Source of the DNA: Archilochus colubris
Lineage: Eukaryota; Chordata; Aves; Apodiformes; Trochilidae
NCBI GenBank assembly: GCA_023079485.1
Contig: CM041084.1
Location: forward strand, 15,218,609 to 15,282,608
DNA length: 64,000 nucleotides
Direction: 5' to 3'
Shown: one piece after another, positions 1 through 13,300 of the stretch
Layout of the letters: every line of letters begins with the position of its first letter
Numbering within the stretch: the stretch's first letter is position 1
The notes under the pieces: generated by a model
Seen by the model: only the letters and a program-made list of their open reading frames with translations
Databases searched by the model: none
What the model was told of the DNA's origin: nothing
Position numbers and translations under genes: made by a program

Positions 1-1866
1 AAACTTTCCTCCAGGCTTAAAGACATTTGCATGTTCTGATTTAATATGAACAGCAGTTTCTCCTTCAGAAGGCACATACAATTATGCCGCAGATTACAGT
101 TGACTACCTCTTCATGAAAACCCCCCATGTATTCAAGACTTCAATACTAATTAACTTTTATTTGATTTGCCTAGTTTCTCTCACATTTTACATCTATGTC
201 ACCTCCCTTTTGTAACTTAAGGCATTTAAGTGTAGGAGAAATACTGAAAATCAGATGCATCATTTGTCTCTAAAAGATTTCACAGAAAAGATTTGAGCAC
301 ATTTTGGGTGAGTAATTACTTAGTCAGTCCAAAGCCATTAGCAGTATGACATATTCACTGTTTTAAAGATGCTGAACTACTTATAAGCTATCACAACTGT
401 TTATCACAGGACTGCAAAGGAACAGACTTGGTTGATCAAGCACAGAAAGCAGCATGCAGTAATGGAGGCGATGGCAGCTTCACCACTGAATTCCAGCTCA
501 TCATAAGCAGCACTTGCAGTTTCAAACTTGCCAGGACTGACAAAATAGATAACAGAGACAAGTGTCTATTTAAAAAAAAAATTAACATTTTTTTTAAAAG
601 ACAGTTCTACATATAGTAATTGGGTTTGTTTTTTCTTTTTTTCTTGACCCTCATTAGGCCTTTACCTGTAGAGACAAATTTGTATCATTCACATAACTCA
701 TGCGCTCCTTCCAAACTCACTCCACTGCTCTACTCCATTATTCAGTGGTGTACAAACCAAAAAATGGAATACAAACAAGAAAAACTTGTTTTCTTTTGGT
801 CAGAAAAGAAAGATTATGTAAATATGGTGAAAGGAGAAGATTTGGTGGAGGTCAGGTAAAGGCAGATGTGCTAGAGTGGTCCCAACTCCAAGTGCTTGGC
901 CAGCAAAGGTGGAAGTGGTAAATCCAGGAATGTCCTATACAAATAAAAAGTGTGAGAGGGAGGGCAGAACACACTATGTTTCAAGTCTTTGCTAAATACA
1001 AGCCCTCTTCCCTAAATTGGGCAACTGGGGTTAATTTCAAAGTCTTCAGCTGTACAATAGACCAAGTTTCCATTAAATTGGAAACCATCATGTATCACAT
1101 TAAAAAAACCTGGCAGGTAGCTCCATTTTTAGTTATATTAAGCTATACTCTAAGATCTGCTTGGCACAGACATATTAGAACGTGTTCTTCTTACATCTCT
1201 GCAAAGGAAGAATAGAACTTGGACTTGGCAGATACATTGGCCATTTCCTGCCTAAGCTAGCCTAGAAGTTACAACAACTCTACCAAAGCACCATCATTCA
1301 GCAGCTCAGCACAGCAATGGCAGAACTGCATTGTAATTCAGAATTTAGAATCCACAGTCATCTCTCCTGGTCAGGTTGTTATGCACCATCCTAAAACGCA
1401 CAAGCACATCATCCAGCTCCAACTGCAAGCTATCTCAGCTGCTGGGATTATGTGGATCAACTGGACATGGCCTCAGTGTACAGCAACAAACCCTTCATAG
1501 CAAGTTATGGAGGAATACACAGCCAAAAGAAACAAAGAAAACCCTCTAAACACCCAAGAACAGACTAATGACAGAAACAGCCTATAAAACCCCAAATAGG
1601 AGGAGCTGAATATCCTACCAAAGATAACAGTGACAACTAATTACAGTCTTTAGAAGGGTCAGATATGGAAATGGAAGGAAGATTAAACACACAGCTCTCA
1701 AACAAGGCAGAAGGACACGACTAATGCTGCGTGGTCACTAACGAGTAGGTCATGCACCAGCTTATTCAGATACACACTTCGTGTATTCAAGGCACATTCC
1801 CTGTGTTTAGATTTACTTCCTGGGCTTGAGCATCTTTTGAAAGCATGACTGAAAACATCTCCCTCA

Positions 1867-1888
1867 TTAATGAAATTAATTTCATTAA
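1867..1888. repeat. 22-bp perfect palindrome, AT-rich
   Basis: The 22 bases equal their own reverse complement. The centre is AAATTAATTT, flanked by TTAATG on the left and CATTAA on the right. It contains several TAAT/ATTA cores, the half-site bound by homeodomain proteins, so it could be a dimer binding site. A chance palindrome in AT-rich DNA is also possible. Confidence 0.6.
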
Positions 1889-2024
1889 AAGGAATACATG
1901 TAAGAATTCCTAAAGTTTTAAAAAATATGTATTTCTAACAAAACAACATAATTAGAGACATACCAGATTCATGGATCCTATTGCATTGCTGTTCACTCAG
2001 GTGAACAGAATTTTCAAAAAAAGC

Positions 2025-2084
2025 TCAATCTGTTAGTGACAAAATTACACTAAAATTCAATCTGTTAGTGACAAAATTACACTA
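2025..2084. repeat. Tandem duplication, 32-bp unit, two copies
   Basis: Copy 1 spans 2025-2056 and copy 2 spans 2057-2084. The first 28 bases, starting TCAATCTGTTAG, are identical in both, and copy 2 lacks the last four bases. The absence of any mismatch suggests a recent local duplication, such as replication slippage, and a likely length polymorphism. Confidence 0.9.
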
Positions 2085-2908
2085 GAGTGGAGAACTGAAA
2101 AACTCTTTCAGTTCTATGATCAACTTCTGATCTGCAAAACCCCGAAGTATCTCATATTTCTCAACAACAATTGAGACAGCTCTTTTTACTAATCAATTAT
2201 GGACCAAGACTGAAGACTTACTTATCCATGACAGCAAGAGCTGTTGTTGAAATGCCCTCCCCAAGGTTTTGGAAGTGGATCATGCAACAGAGAAAAACAG
2301 AAATGAGGAAAAATGAGGCAAAAGCAGTAGATAAGATGAAGCAAGTCTCTCAAGTTCCTAAGACAAGTGGAAAATAAAAGTGACACTTGAGAATTAGGTG
2401 CACACACAAAACCAAGCTTTTTCTAAGCAACAGCACTCGATACAGCAGAGGATAAAATAAGCAAACACAATACTCTATCTGCCATGAACAAAGTAATATC
2501 AGATCTTGTGTTCAAAGATCAAAGCAAGTTTGGATTCTTCTCCTTCCTTAAATTCAAGCTAACTATTTATACAGAATGAATTAAATAGTGTAATTAAATC
2601 TGGAGAACATATAAAGTAACACTTGTGAACATAATCCAAACAGTTCCAACTAAGTTCTAGCAGCACGTTTCAGGATAGGGGTCCTCCATGTAACATTTGT
2701 GAAGTTAAACCTGGCAGTGCAATGAGACAGCAAACAGCTTAAGTGCTATAAGCTGTGCTCAGCTACCAGACCTTGCAGCTCAGCTAAGCAGAGAGGGCAC
2801 CTCTGTAAACAATTAACAATGAAACTTCTCTAAACAACGTGGACTTGGCTATGGAGATGTTACCTTGAGTCTAAATCTCAGATCTGAATTGGACAATAGA
2901 ATCACCAG

Positions 2909-2985
2909 ACACACACAAAAAACCAAACAAAAATAAACAAACAAACAAAAAATGAAAAACCAACCAACCAAACCAAAAAGAAGAC
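2909..2985. repeat. A/C-rich low-complexity tract
   Basis: The + strand is almost only A and C, with short runs of AC, AAAC and AACC units and hardly any G or T. It is a degenerate simple repeat. Its minus strand gives apparent hydrophobic Phe/Val/Leu-rich open frames that are composition artefacts. Confidence 0.85.
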
Positions 2986-5900
2986 AGTAAGAATCTTTTC
3001 AGGGAGCTCCTCGAAATGAAACCTGTGACAGGTTTGTTTATACAGGTGAAGTTCGAGCCAATCAAGCAGTTGCACTCTGCCCATTGCTAAATGCTCTGAA
3101 ATCGATTTAATTCACCCATAATGCAGGATGCCTTCCTGGGTCTGGAGCTTAACACAGCCACGAGTGCCCCCTCTGCACAATGGATGTGCATCTACCACCA
3201 CAATGAAGTGAGAAATCAAGCAGCTTTGTTTTGGGTTGTAGTCTGTGGGGTTTTTTGCTTTAACTCAAATACTTTGATTTATTTATAATGAGCAAAAGTA
3301 AAATAAGATGGTCCCTTTTTTATTTTGGTCAAAAATGTATATATGAATTATTTTGGAGAATGTACTGATAGTACAGCACAGCCTTCTCTAAAATACTGAG
3401 GCAATTCAACACCTGCAGCAACCAACAGAGCCAGCTCAGGTGTCCTTTGTAATCAAAGCCAGGCAATAATCTGTAGATCTTGGTCTGGAAGATGATGGCT
3501 TAGGAGACAAGACTCCTGTCCTGTGAGGAAGGTGTGCAGGGTCTGTCAGAAGCAGTCAACTTGCCAAGCTGCACCTTTGATGCTATGAAGTCAGCAGGCA
3601 GAAGCAATGGTTTTGTTAAAACTCAGCTAGCAGTTCCTAGGAAGCTGAACACTTGGAACTGAAAATACACCAAGCTGTCTCGTTACACCAGATTACTTTG
3701 TTTCAAGACAGAGTTTATAAACAACCAGCTTTTACCCTATATTCAAGTGTATGAGACATTAAAAAAAATCCAGGAGCAGGTTGCCACAACTCTTGTTGCC
3801 AAAACTGCATTAGTGGCAGTATTGAGTAGTTACAGAGAAAGACAGGAATCGGACCACTGCTGGAATGTTTCCAACCAGACACTTGTATTCTGCTAACTCA
3901 AACAAGACATTTTTCTACTTTGTGCAAAAATAAATCCCCATTGTAAAACTAGGTGAAAAAGCAGGGCTTCACTGAGGATCAAAAGCCAGAGCCATCCAGG
4001 TTCCATAGCACATATTACTCTCTAATAAACTGAAGTACTCAGTGCAAGTGTAACAAAGCATCCCAAAACTTCCTTGTTGTATCACACATGCATAATTATT
4101 TCAAATCTCTTTCCCTCCTCGCATTTCTTCCTCATTCACATTAATTTACTCCATCCCTACCAAAGAGACATGTTGTTGCCATGACTATTTTAACTCCAAA
4201 ATGCAGCTGCTCGTTCAGTCTTTGAAAGATGTTAGATGTTGTCATAGCATCTTGACAGTTTGATGGACAAGAATCTGCAATTTCAAATTAATAATAGTCA
4301 CACAAAATCAAAACCCTAAAAAGCAACAACACAAAGGATACAACACAATGTAACTGCAATAGTTACTGGGCTTTCTCAGCTGTGATCTTTCCTGAAAAGT
4401 GTAGAACTTCCCTTAAAGAAACAACTTTTTAAAAAATAGTGTGACAAGGAGTTACAAATAAAAAGAAAAGCAAATCAACCCCAGAATTTTAAACTTCAAA
4501 TAAACACTATTTCAGTATTCCATTTGAAAGTCTGTCTTTGTCAAATCACAGCTGAAAGGTGCAATGAGAAAACCCAGGTTCAGACACAGACTCACATTTG
4601 ATGGTGTGTGAAGAACACATACTTTTTTGATGCTTCAGCATGAAAACCAAGGTTCTGAAGTAAGGAGCTGACTGAGAGACCTTGTGCCCAGCAGGGAGTG
4701 GGGACAGAGAAGGAACTGAGGGTTGGTGGCACGTCTCCAATGCGCCATCTTAAACATGCATTGGAGGTTTGAGAGCTTCCTTCAGTTCCTTAACTCAGCA
4801 GAACACTGATGTGCTGACCCAACAACGAAAACCCCAGATAAAGCAGTTTAGGAAGTTGAAGGAGTGGGCTAGAGCCACCCCAGAATAATCAGCAGAGGCC
4901 TACAGCTGGCAGCAGGAAGGAAAGAGGGAAATGGGAGGAACAGGGAGCTGTTAAGACTCAAAACTTGTTCTACAAAATGGTATTATTCCTAAGCCACACA
5001 CACACAAAGAGCTGGTCTGAAAACTGTAGTATTGTTTCAAAGCTCATTAAAATTGCCTCTAAAACAGTTTTCAGAGTAGAATTTTAGTGGGAGAAGGGAT
5101 ATAATTTCTCTACACCACCCTACAAAGTCTGCCCCTTCTAGAAAGAAGCTGAGGTTCCACAGAGTAACCCCACTATCCTGTGCAGGGAACATTCAGTAAC
5201 ATAGTAATAATATTGTAAATAGCTTTTACAATAAAAGTATGCAAACTGAATAGCTTTCGGGAGATAAACTACAACTGAGAGGAGGCAGCAAACACTGAGA
5301 CTACTGGAAAAGTCCCAAAGCCTAAGGAGGTCAGTGTGTGCACCATGATTTCCAGAAGCAAGGGAGCAAGCCAAGGGTAGCACACTAACAGGATGCTGCT
5401 AGGGCTGGATCCCTGCACAGCATGAGACAGTGAACCTATTTTATGCACACTCTTCCAGTAGAAAAAACTTAACTTGACCTAGTTTAGTAAATTCTTAAAA
5501 CTCTGCCAAAGCATTGTCCAGAGAACAGAAGACATGGATACTAGAAAGTTCCTGCTCTCAGAAATCAGACTTTCAAGGAGTCATTTAACTTCTTTGTATC
5601 TTTATTTATATGTAGTATTTTTAGGTTGTAGAAAGAGCAACAGCTACATAGGTGTAATATAAAGGCAAGAATTGTTCAGGCTTGGGGAAATCAGACTCTA
5701 GACACATCATGACAGATGTCCTGCCTTAAATAGCAGCAGTAACGTTCCAGCACTTGAGAGCCCAGCTTACACTTCAAAATAGTAGAAAGTATAAAACATT
5801 GAGGATGATGTGATAAATCTGTTTCATACAAGTAACCTCCTCTGAAAATAAAAATATTTATTGAACTTTTTATTATTGCTAGCTTAGATAATTTGCTACA

Positions 5901-6343
5901 AATCCACCCATCTTCTTTCTTCTTTCATTAAAAAGAAAAGCAAGACAATCATGCTATGAAATTTGAGTTATATGCTTGTTAGTGTACTTGAAAAGAACAA
6001 ATTAGGGATGCAGTTCTCAGTTGAGAGGTTTACCTTTGGTGAAGTCTGGAAAACTGATCACTTAAAATACAGAACAGGGATTTTTCTTAAAGGAAGGGAA
6101 AAAAAGAAAAGAAAAAATAAATTTAAAAATTGAGAAAACCAGGTCATAAAGAAAGGGGGATATAAGGCATAAAGAGTATATATAGTCTTGGTGAAGTGAT
6201 ACAAATAATTTTTCAGGTTCATTCACCTGAACCTCCTAGCCTATATTGCACGTATACTAGTGGTATGCAAATGACATTCACATTGTACATAAGTGTTGGC
6301 CAAGTGTTGCCAAGGATTGTGCACAAGCACATGTATGTAGATA

Positions 6344-6382
6344 TGTGTGTGTGTGTGTGTGTGTGTGCGTGCATGTGTGTGT
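6344..6382. repeat. (TG)n dinucleotide microsatellite, interrupted
   Basis: Alternating TG runs from 6344 to about 6367, followed by a CG/CA interruption and a further short TG run. Such alternating purine-pyrimidine tracts are usually length-polymorphic. The Cys-Val and His-Thr repeats seen when this region is translated come from the microsatellite. Confidence 0.93.
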
Positions 6383-7848
6383 TCATGAGTGGTGCTGATC
6401 CAGGAGATACCCAACCACCACAGAGGATTTCAAGTACACCAGTTTCAGAAATTCTAACAAAGCAACTCAAACACATTGCTGTATTTAATACAGGGATCAA
6501 GTTCTGTTGCTCCAACTGTCATACTTATAGACTTGAGGGGGTAAAAATAATTGAGAATTAAAGATGGTCTCAGGCTTGTAGGTATTTGACAACTATCCAA
6601 GTCCCAACAGCACGCACAGTGAATACAAGTGACTGGAAACATTTGAGCAAGTGATCTCCTGTTTATCAAAAGAGTAGCATGTCTTAGAGCAGCTCTCTGG
6701 AGGCCACACCAAAAACACTGGAACATTCTGAACAACTTTAGTACACAAAACTAATGACTGTTTTACAAGAGTTAGAAGTTTTCCACAATAAGAATTTGTG
6801 GTTTCCTGTGCATGAAAGGATGCCAATTCATACCAGCTTGTTCATGGAAAAAATTTTTTCAGGGCTTCCTTAAGAAATCAACATCTGTAACACCAAAATT
6901 ACACATTTTGTTTCAGTGAAGACTTTTGTGATTATAAGTTCTCATGTCAGTCTTTGCTTAAGAAACATTTAATGAAGTAGCATTTGTTTATCAGAAGGAC
7001 ACCGTCTATTATTGCATTATGAAAGTTCATTTGTATGTTACTCTAGGAATTTCACAATTAATTGTAGTTCTCAAAGATGGTATTTAAGGTGTTCCCTCTC
7101 TCTATTACACTTGGAAATACCTTTTGGCAAGGCTTAAGTTCAGCACAAAACCACTCTGGCACGCAGCTTCCGTACCTCACACACATATATACATATATGC
7201 ATTCTGAGGTTTTGCATTTGATTTCAGCAGCTCACATTTGGCAAGCACCTCCTAGGAGCCCAGAAAGAGCATGTCCAAGCAAATACTGCCTTAAAGATTT
7301 ATTTTAAGAGGCTACTAGGTCAAGATTCCAGTAGTAGGTAAGATGAAACAAAATCACTGGTAACTTCTTTTCCACAGCTCCTGACTGGAAGGCAGATTAG
7401 GTTCCCAAACCAGGGAATGGAAATTTACATCTCACCTGGAATGTTTCATCTGCCCTCTCCCTGCCCACACAAATCACTTCAAGCTGTCTGTGGCTGTACT
7501 GTCCCAGCAGGGTACACTACACAGTACATTCCAGACATGAAGTTTATTATGGAAGTATTAGCTGAGCATTCCCCTCTTAAACCACAAATTTTAAGAACCT
7601 GAAATGCATACCTAGCAGTAGTTAGTTATGCTATAGTTAGCTTTTATTCATGTAAGTCTGAGGAAGTTGTTTAGCTGGGTGTAGTGCCACTTCTTAAACT
7701 CAAAGTTAATTTTATTCGGTGTTATTTAATTTCAACCTAGAAGAATTAAACTTGCATTCCATACCAGGATTCCATATAAACAACTTATTTCCATACGCCA
7801 GGCTTTTGCTTGCTTCAGGAAACCAGAACAACTTTGTTGCCAACCCAC

Positions 7849-7870
7849 AAAAAAAAAAAAAAAAAAAAAA
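7849..7870. repeat. Poly-A run of 22
   Basis: Twenty-two uninterrupted A residues on the + strand (T on the minus strand). No recognisable retrotransposon body or target-site duplication was seen next to it, so it is called a simple mononucleotide repeat rather than the tail of a processed gene copy. Confidence 0.9.
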
Positions 7871-8888
7871 GGGTATTTACATGCAAGTTGTAAAGTCAGG
7901 CATGCACCAAATATTATGAAGACAAGACAAACAAGTGTATTTGAGAAAAAAAACAAATCCTTTGTCTGTCAACTATTGGCACTCTACAATACAGCAGGAA
8001 GGACAAGGATAGCATCCAGGAGAGGTTTGGGGCAATGCCATGATCAGAGTGTTTATAGAGTTCTAGGGAATCTTTGCTCTGTGAGATTTGCAAGGGGCGA
8101 GTTTTGTACAATCTCCTTTGCAGTAACATTTGTCACAGCACATGCTTTAAACCACAAATTACAGAATACTCTGACTAAAGTAATTTAAGCCGAAAGCCAA
8201 CAGTGTGATCTAATCAGAAATGCATATGCTAAATAGTCTTGTGGAGTAAGGTGGAAGAAGAAACAGTTTCTTAGCAGTTAACACCTTTAAGATGGGAGGA
8301 GAGGGCAGCCTCAGAAGGCAGCACACAAACAAGGCAAAACATCTAGAACACAGGTAACTATAAGAGGCAGCCCCAGCAACAGCAGCCTAACTAAGCCAGA
8401 TCCTTACTGAGATGTAATACTGCAGAAAATGTACTTTGTTTTCCTTCTGTAATTCTTTTCATTATTGCAACTTTTGCTTAAGTAAGCTTCTTTCAAACCC
8501 TTGAAACTTTCCAGTGATAAGAGGTGATTGTGTCTTTTATCTCTGCTCTGGGGTGCCACACACATGGCTGATCAGCTACACACAGGGAAGAGTCAGGATC
8601 TGCACAGCCTGTGAGACAGCAGACACCCAAGCTCACCAGCCTGCAAGACAACCCATAGTAAGAGCTGCAACCTCCCTGGAGAGAAACAATTTAAATTGCC
8701 AAAATTAGAGATGACAACTCTCATCACACATCAAGCTGTGGCTTGGGAGAGTAACTCTACCTGATGCTGCTCTATTTCTCTCTTAAAATTAACACATACT
8801 GGAATTCTGAGTTTTAGAGAGCAGTGGAAGAGTCAGTGATGTGAGGCAGGCAACCAAGCACTTAGCCCAAGCTGTGCAAAGAAAATCA

Positions 8889-8991
8889 TTAACAACAGAA
8901 AAAACAAGCAAATGAAAACAAACAAACAAAAACCAAAAATCCCACAAAAACAAAAAAACAACACCCTCCCCACACACAATACCACCAACAA
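8889..8991. repeat. A/C-rich low-complexity tract
   Basis: About 100 bases almost lacking G and T on the + strand, made of AAAC, AAAACC and CCAC-like units. It resembles the tract at 2909-2985 and is on the same strand. This adds to the A/C bias of the + strand across the left 16 kb. Confidence 0.85.
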
Positions 8992-10315
8992 TGGAATAAT
9001 TTCAGTTACATTTTCAGAACAGCAATTTCCCTGCTGTTGGAAATGCTGCTCTCCTGTGCAATCCACAAGGTCTCCTCCTCTGTTAAGCCTTACAGCTGTC
9101 AGCTCTCCTGCAGTTGGAAGGCATTACATGGAGAGACATGTCCTTAAATTGACTGGAAGGGCAATTCAAAGTTTAGAGGAAACTTTAAAGTAAATATTTT
9201 CCCCTGCAGGGGATGGAGAAAACTTAAGTCGATAACACTGACAGAATCTTTCACTTAAAAGAAAGAAGAGAAAAAAACCTCTCTCAAATGCTCTGTCTTT
9301 ACACCTTTCCAGAACTTTCATCAACTTTACCAAGTAGTTTTTGGAGGTAGGTGAGGGAGTAACCCCTTCTTTTTCCCTCATGGCTTTTAAACATGTTTAG
9401 CAATTACAGCTATATAAAGTCTTAACACTTAATTTCCCACCACCTTCCATGAGATAAATTTCTTTCTCCTAAAGCCTTTAATAAATGAAAACTTCTTATT
9501 ACTCAAATACTGTCTTCCTCCTCTGCTCAGCTGAAGACAAACCAACACTGTTTTATTTCTCTAATTCTACTCCTCTCAACCTCCTCTATGTCCATTTCCT
9601 ACATTCACTGCAAAGAGGCTTACAAATTAATCAGCAGCACATAAAAAAACAGGAGGCACACTCCCTAACCTTCCCTGACAGATGTTCTTCCTCCATTCTC
9701 CATGCATCTTTCCCTGCTCTCAGTATTACACTCCGTTGTCTTCCTCTGTTTTTGAAACAAGGACAGTTTGTTGTTCTGGATGACAACCTCTGTTTCCCGA
9801 AGAACTGCTCATTCATATAGTTATTAAATCCAGAACACATATTAGTTTCTACATTTTCTTTCTAACTACATATTTTAAGCTAATACCCATGACTTTGCTC
9901 AGCCAAAGAAACTATGTATCGAATATTATCATTTCAAACTGTACGTCTGTATTTGTGCCATGATTTCAGCCAAATACTGATATAGTACTCCAACACTGGG
10001 TCTGAAAGAGTAATTTTCAGAAGACAAGAGCAACCATCTTGCCAAAGAGTGTTTCAACTTCTTTAAAGACACTAGCATTACAATGGAAAAGTTGTGGAAA
10101 CTCTCAGCTATTTGGAGATAGCAAAAACAGATCCAGAATCAAGACTTCAAAATCAAACCTTAACTCATTAGGCTTCTCTTATATTTTTGATCCTACAGGG
10201 CAAGTCTCTATTATTAACCCAGAGTCATCCTATCCTCTTTAAGCGTAATTTAGGTAGTATTAATGTTTACCACAAATACAAAAACTACAGCCAGCTAGGA
10301 TAAAGTAGACCTGGT

Positions 10316-10368
10316 GAAAAGAAAAGAAAAAAAAAAAAAAAAAAAAAAGAAAAGGAGAGGGGAGGAAA
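10316..10368. repeat. 53-base homopurine tract with a 22-A core
   Basis: Every base from 10316 to 10368 on the + strand is A or G. It has a GAAAA start, an uninterrupted A run at 10327-10348 and a GA/GGGG-rich end. Long homopurine-homopyrimidine tracts can form triplex DNA. On the minus strand it is a pyrimidine tract, which in an intron of a leftward gene could bind polypyrimidine-tract proteins; that role is inferred. Confidence 0.9.
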
Positions 10369-10369
10369 T

Positions 10370-13300
10370 AAATGTTTCAACCTGTTACCTGAAAATTTCC
10401 TCTCTGAATAACAGGGTTTTCCGTCCAGTAACAATGGGTAACTTGGTGCCTGGGGCAGAGGCTGCCTTTTCTCTTATCAACAGCAAGAATGCACAAGTTA
10501 TTCCCTTCCTGTCTCCTTCAGCATGAAATGATTCACACAGCCAGGAACATTCACATTTATGCTTCAACTACAACTGTATTACATACACTTTCAAGAAATC
10601 TTATTCATGTCCTCGTATGGGAGTATGGAACACTAGGTATTGAAACTAGTTCGAGCCTCTGAAAACTTAGCTTCACTGCTATCATTTTTAACAATCACAT
10701 TTAACAATCTTCTGCAGCAACCAAGTGTATGTTTCTTCCCAACCTATTCTACAATGTCAGTTTAAAATTTTAGCTAAATGTTTGTAACAGTAACTTTAGT
10801 CTTTAGGAGAATTCTCTTGAACTTACTCTGTTCAAAATTTTCCTTGAAGTTCACAATATGAAGATACTCTGCCTTTTAACTTCTGTATCTCCAGGGAGAT
10901 CGTTACGGATTCACTGCTGCAGAAAAGAGGAGTTCAACCACACAAAATATTTTTTGGACTTTCCCTGTCCCTTTCATGGCCAAAGCATCAGGCCGGATGG
11001 AAAAATCCAGAAAGCAGAGCTCAGCCAATGGTCCTTCACCTGGACTGACCATTCACAGCAGATAAAAGGCATTTCGGAGACCCTGTTTGTTCCTCAACAT
11101 CTGATAAAAGCAGTGCTGCCACTGAAAAAAAAAAAACCTGGCAAATGAAGGTGTTAGCTGATGAGAGTAGAAGAGGCCTTCTTAAACTAAATATTGTTCA
11201 GAGAAGTGGAGAAACAAAAGACCTCTTGACATGGCTTTAAGGGGCACCTTTCATACTCCAGTTCTTTTGGATTCGTTACTAGCACTGGCTGTGAATGTTC
11301 ATATATATATGTAAACAGAACTGTAGTTTGTATTTGTAACAAATCTAAGAAGTAAGATTTTTAAGTGATCTATCCAACCAATGACAAAGAAAACTTCTGA
11401 CAACTTTGATACAGTAAGAACAGTCAGCTCTTAAGTATATGAGAAGGAGGAGAGGGGCTTCCAGCACCTAGCATTTAGCAAAGAAGTCAATTTTATCTCC
11501 ACTAATACTTAACACCAGAGAAACAAATGCAGCTACAGTTGCCTGTATTAAGCAGCTGGCAAGCTCAGAGATGGAAAAGTTGTGGAACAGCTGGGGAATG
11601 TGAGACCCTTTTGAACGGGCTGCTATGTGATCCAAAATAATGGTGCGTGTTTACACACAACACAATGGCAGCAACAGCCAAGTGCAGGTCTGCTGAATGC
11701 ACTGCAGCTGCTCCTTCTCCCAGACAAGGCACAGCAAGCAGATACAAAGGAGTTCATATTCACAAAAATATGGCTTTCATCTTAAAAGGCAGCAGTTTGA
11801 TTTCCAAAATAGACAGCTGGCCTTCCAAACTGGACTAAACCATACAAGATTCTGTATTAGAAGCTACCCTTTAAAACAAGTCTGGATTAGGGTCGTAGAG
11901 CTTCCAAGCTGCTGCTACTTTACCACCAAATGTTTCCAACAAAGCATTATTCAGACCAAAAGGTTGCCATAAAATAGATAAAACACTTCACTCGTGACAG
12001 TATTTTCCAGCTAGCATCAGGAAGACAGGAAGACATTCATATCGATACTTTCTATATAGACACAGACTACACAGATGTTTTCTATCCACTTTAGAGAAAG
12101 ATGTTCAGAAAGAGAGGGTCTGAATAAATACAGGCTATTTTACAGCTTTCTTACACTAGTGTTTGCACATTAATGTAAAAGTAGCTTGCACAGGAAGACA
12201 ATACATGCCACTGCTTGCACATAGATAGAAGGATAATCCTTATCTGCTGCTGCTTGTGCAATGACTGACAGCACGCTGCAAGGAAAGCTCACTTGTTTCA
12301 CAATTGCCATCTGAAGGCAATACAATTTTTACACTAACTTGCACAAAAATTGCATCATCTTATCTCAAGCAATCTTCCCACTTTTCAGGTCTCAGAAGCA
12401 CAGTATCAGTAGTGCCATCTGTCTTGCTCAAGACAAAAGATGATTAAATGGTGCTAACAAACTGGCTACTACTTTGTATCATAACTGTATTTCTAATTAT
12501 GCTAGGCACCAAAACAGTTAGTAATGGAATGTTTCAATCCACTGCATCCTAATTAAAAATAGTATCACTCAAAAGAAACATTTTGACAGAGTAGGAAAGA
12601 GATGGCATTGAAAGATTAGCTCTTCTGCCTCCTCTGCACATAGCCATTAATGTGGCTTAATCCCAGTTAAGAGCTATTCAGAATATGATGGTTAAAACTG
12701 GACAAAGACAGCTGTCATAGCAACAATAACAGATGCAGGCACAATTTTTAACCCCCTTCTCTTATACAAAGAAAAATGCTACTAATAGCCATCACAGGAA
12801 GGAGGATTTTGAAATAAGAGTTGCAAGATTCTGCTTTGCAATTAATGGGACTCCATCAATGGAAAGCACATCTCTCAGCACACCTAGGCAAGAAAATGCC
12901 TCATCTGCACACTTCAATTTCAGACTTCTAATAGGCTTTCTACTGAAAGCCTTTTGTGAACAAAGATGTATTTCTAAGAAATTCCCCATATAAATGTGAC
13001 ATAGATATGGAATGAAGAAGGAAAATAAGTATATTCTTGAGTCACACTTCCAGAAAACATGTTAGTGGTACTAAAACACTATAATGCTAAGCAACCTTCT
13101 TGCAGGCAAAGCAGTAACAGGCTTGCTGCCCTTTCTCCAGAGTTTTGAACTACTTTTGCTACCCTGATTTATCCACACTACTCTCATGTCTAAGTCTTGT
13201 TCTCAAAATAAAATAAAGAATGGAAGCTTGAGACATGTTGGAATGAGTTAAAACATCAGTGACGCTTATCACAGTTCAGCAAAGTGGTGGTCAACCTACC

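Larger units (their letters stand above)
1..6340. other. AT-rich non-coding stretch, probably intronic
   Basis: No frame on either strand resembles a known protein and all open frames are short. The + strand is visibly richer in A than T and in C than G. This is the pattern expected on the template strand of a transcribed gene, so the stretch fits an intron of a minus-strand gene starting in the CpG island at 16-17.5 kb. It holds a 32-bp tandem duplication (2025-2084), a 22-bp perfect palindrome (1867-1888) and an A/C-rich low-complexity tract (2909-2985), each listed separately. Intron status is inferred. The stretch could also be intergenic. Confidence 0.5.
6390..10310. other. Non-coding stretch, no gene seen
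   Basis: AT-rich sequence with only short, unrecognisable open frames. The notable contents are a pure poly-A run at 7849-7870 and an A/C-rich tract at 8889-8991. No CR1 or other element could be identified. Its position left of the CpG island again fits an intron of a minus-strand gene. Confidence 0.5.

Noticed and set aside
2871..3084. Hydrophobic minus-strand peptides that look like membrane segments
   Set aside because: They come from the A/C low-complexity tract, which reads as T/G-rich Phe/Val/Leu codons on the minus strand.
6219..6561. Cys/Val-rich and His/Thr-rich peptides
   Set aside because: They are translations of the TG microsatellite at 6344-6382.
7849..7870. Poly-A run as the tail of a processed pseudogene
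   Set aside because: No gene-like sequence in front of it and no target-site duplication was seen.
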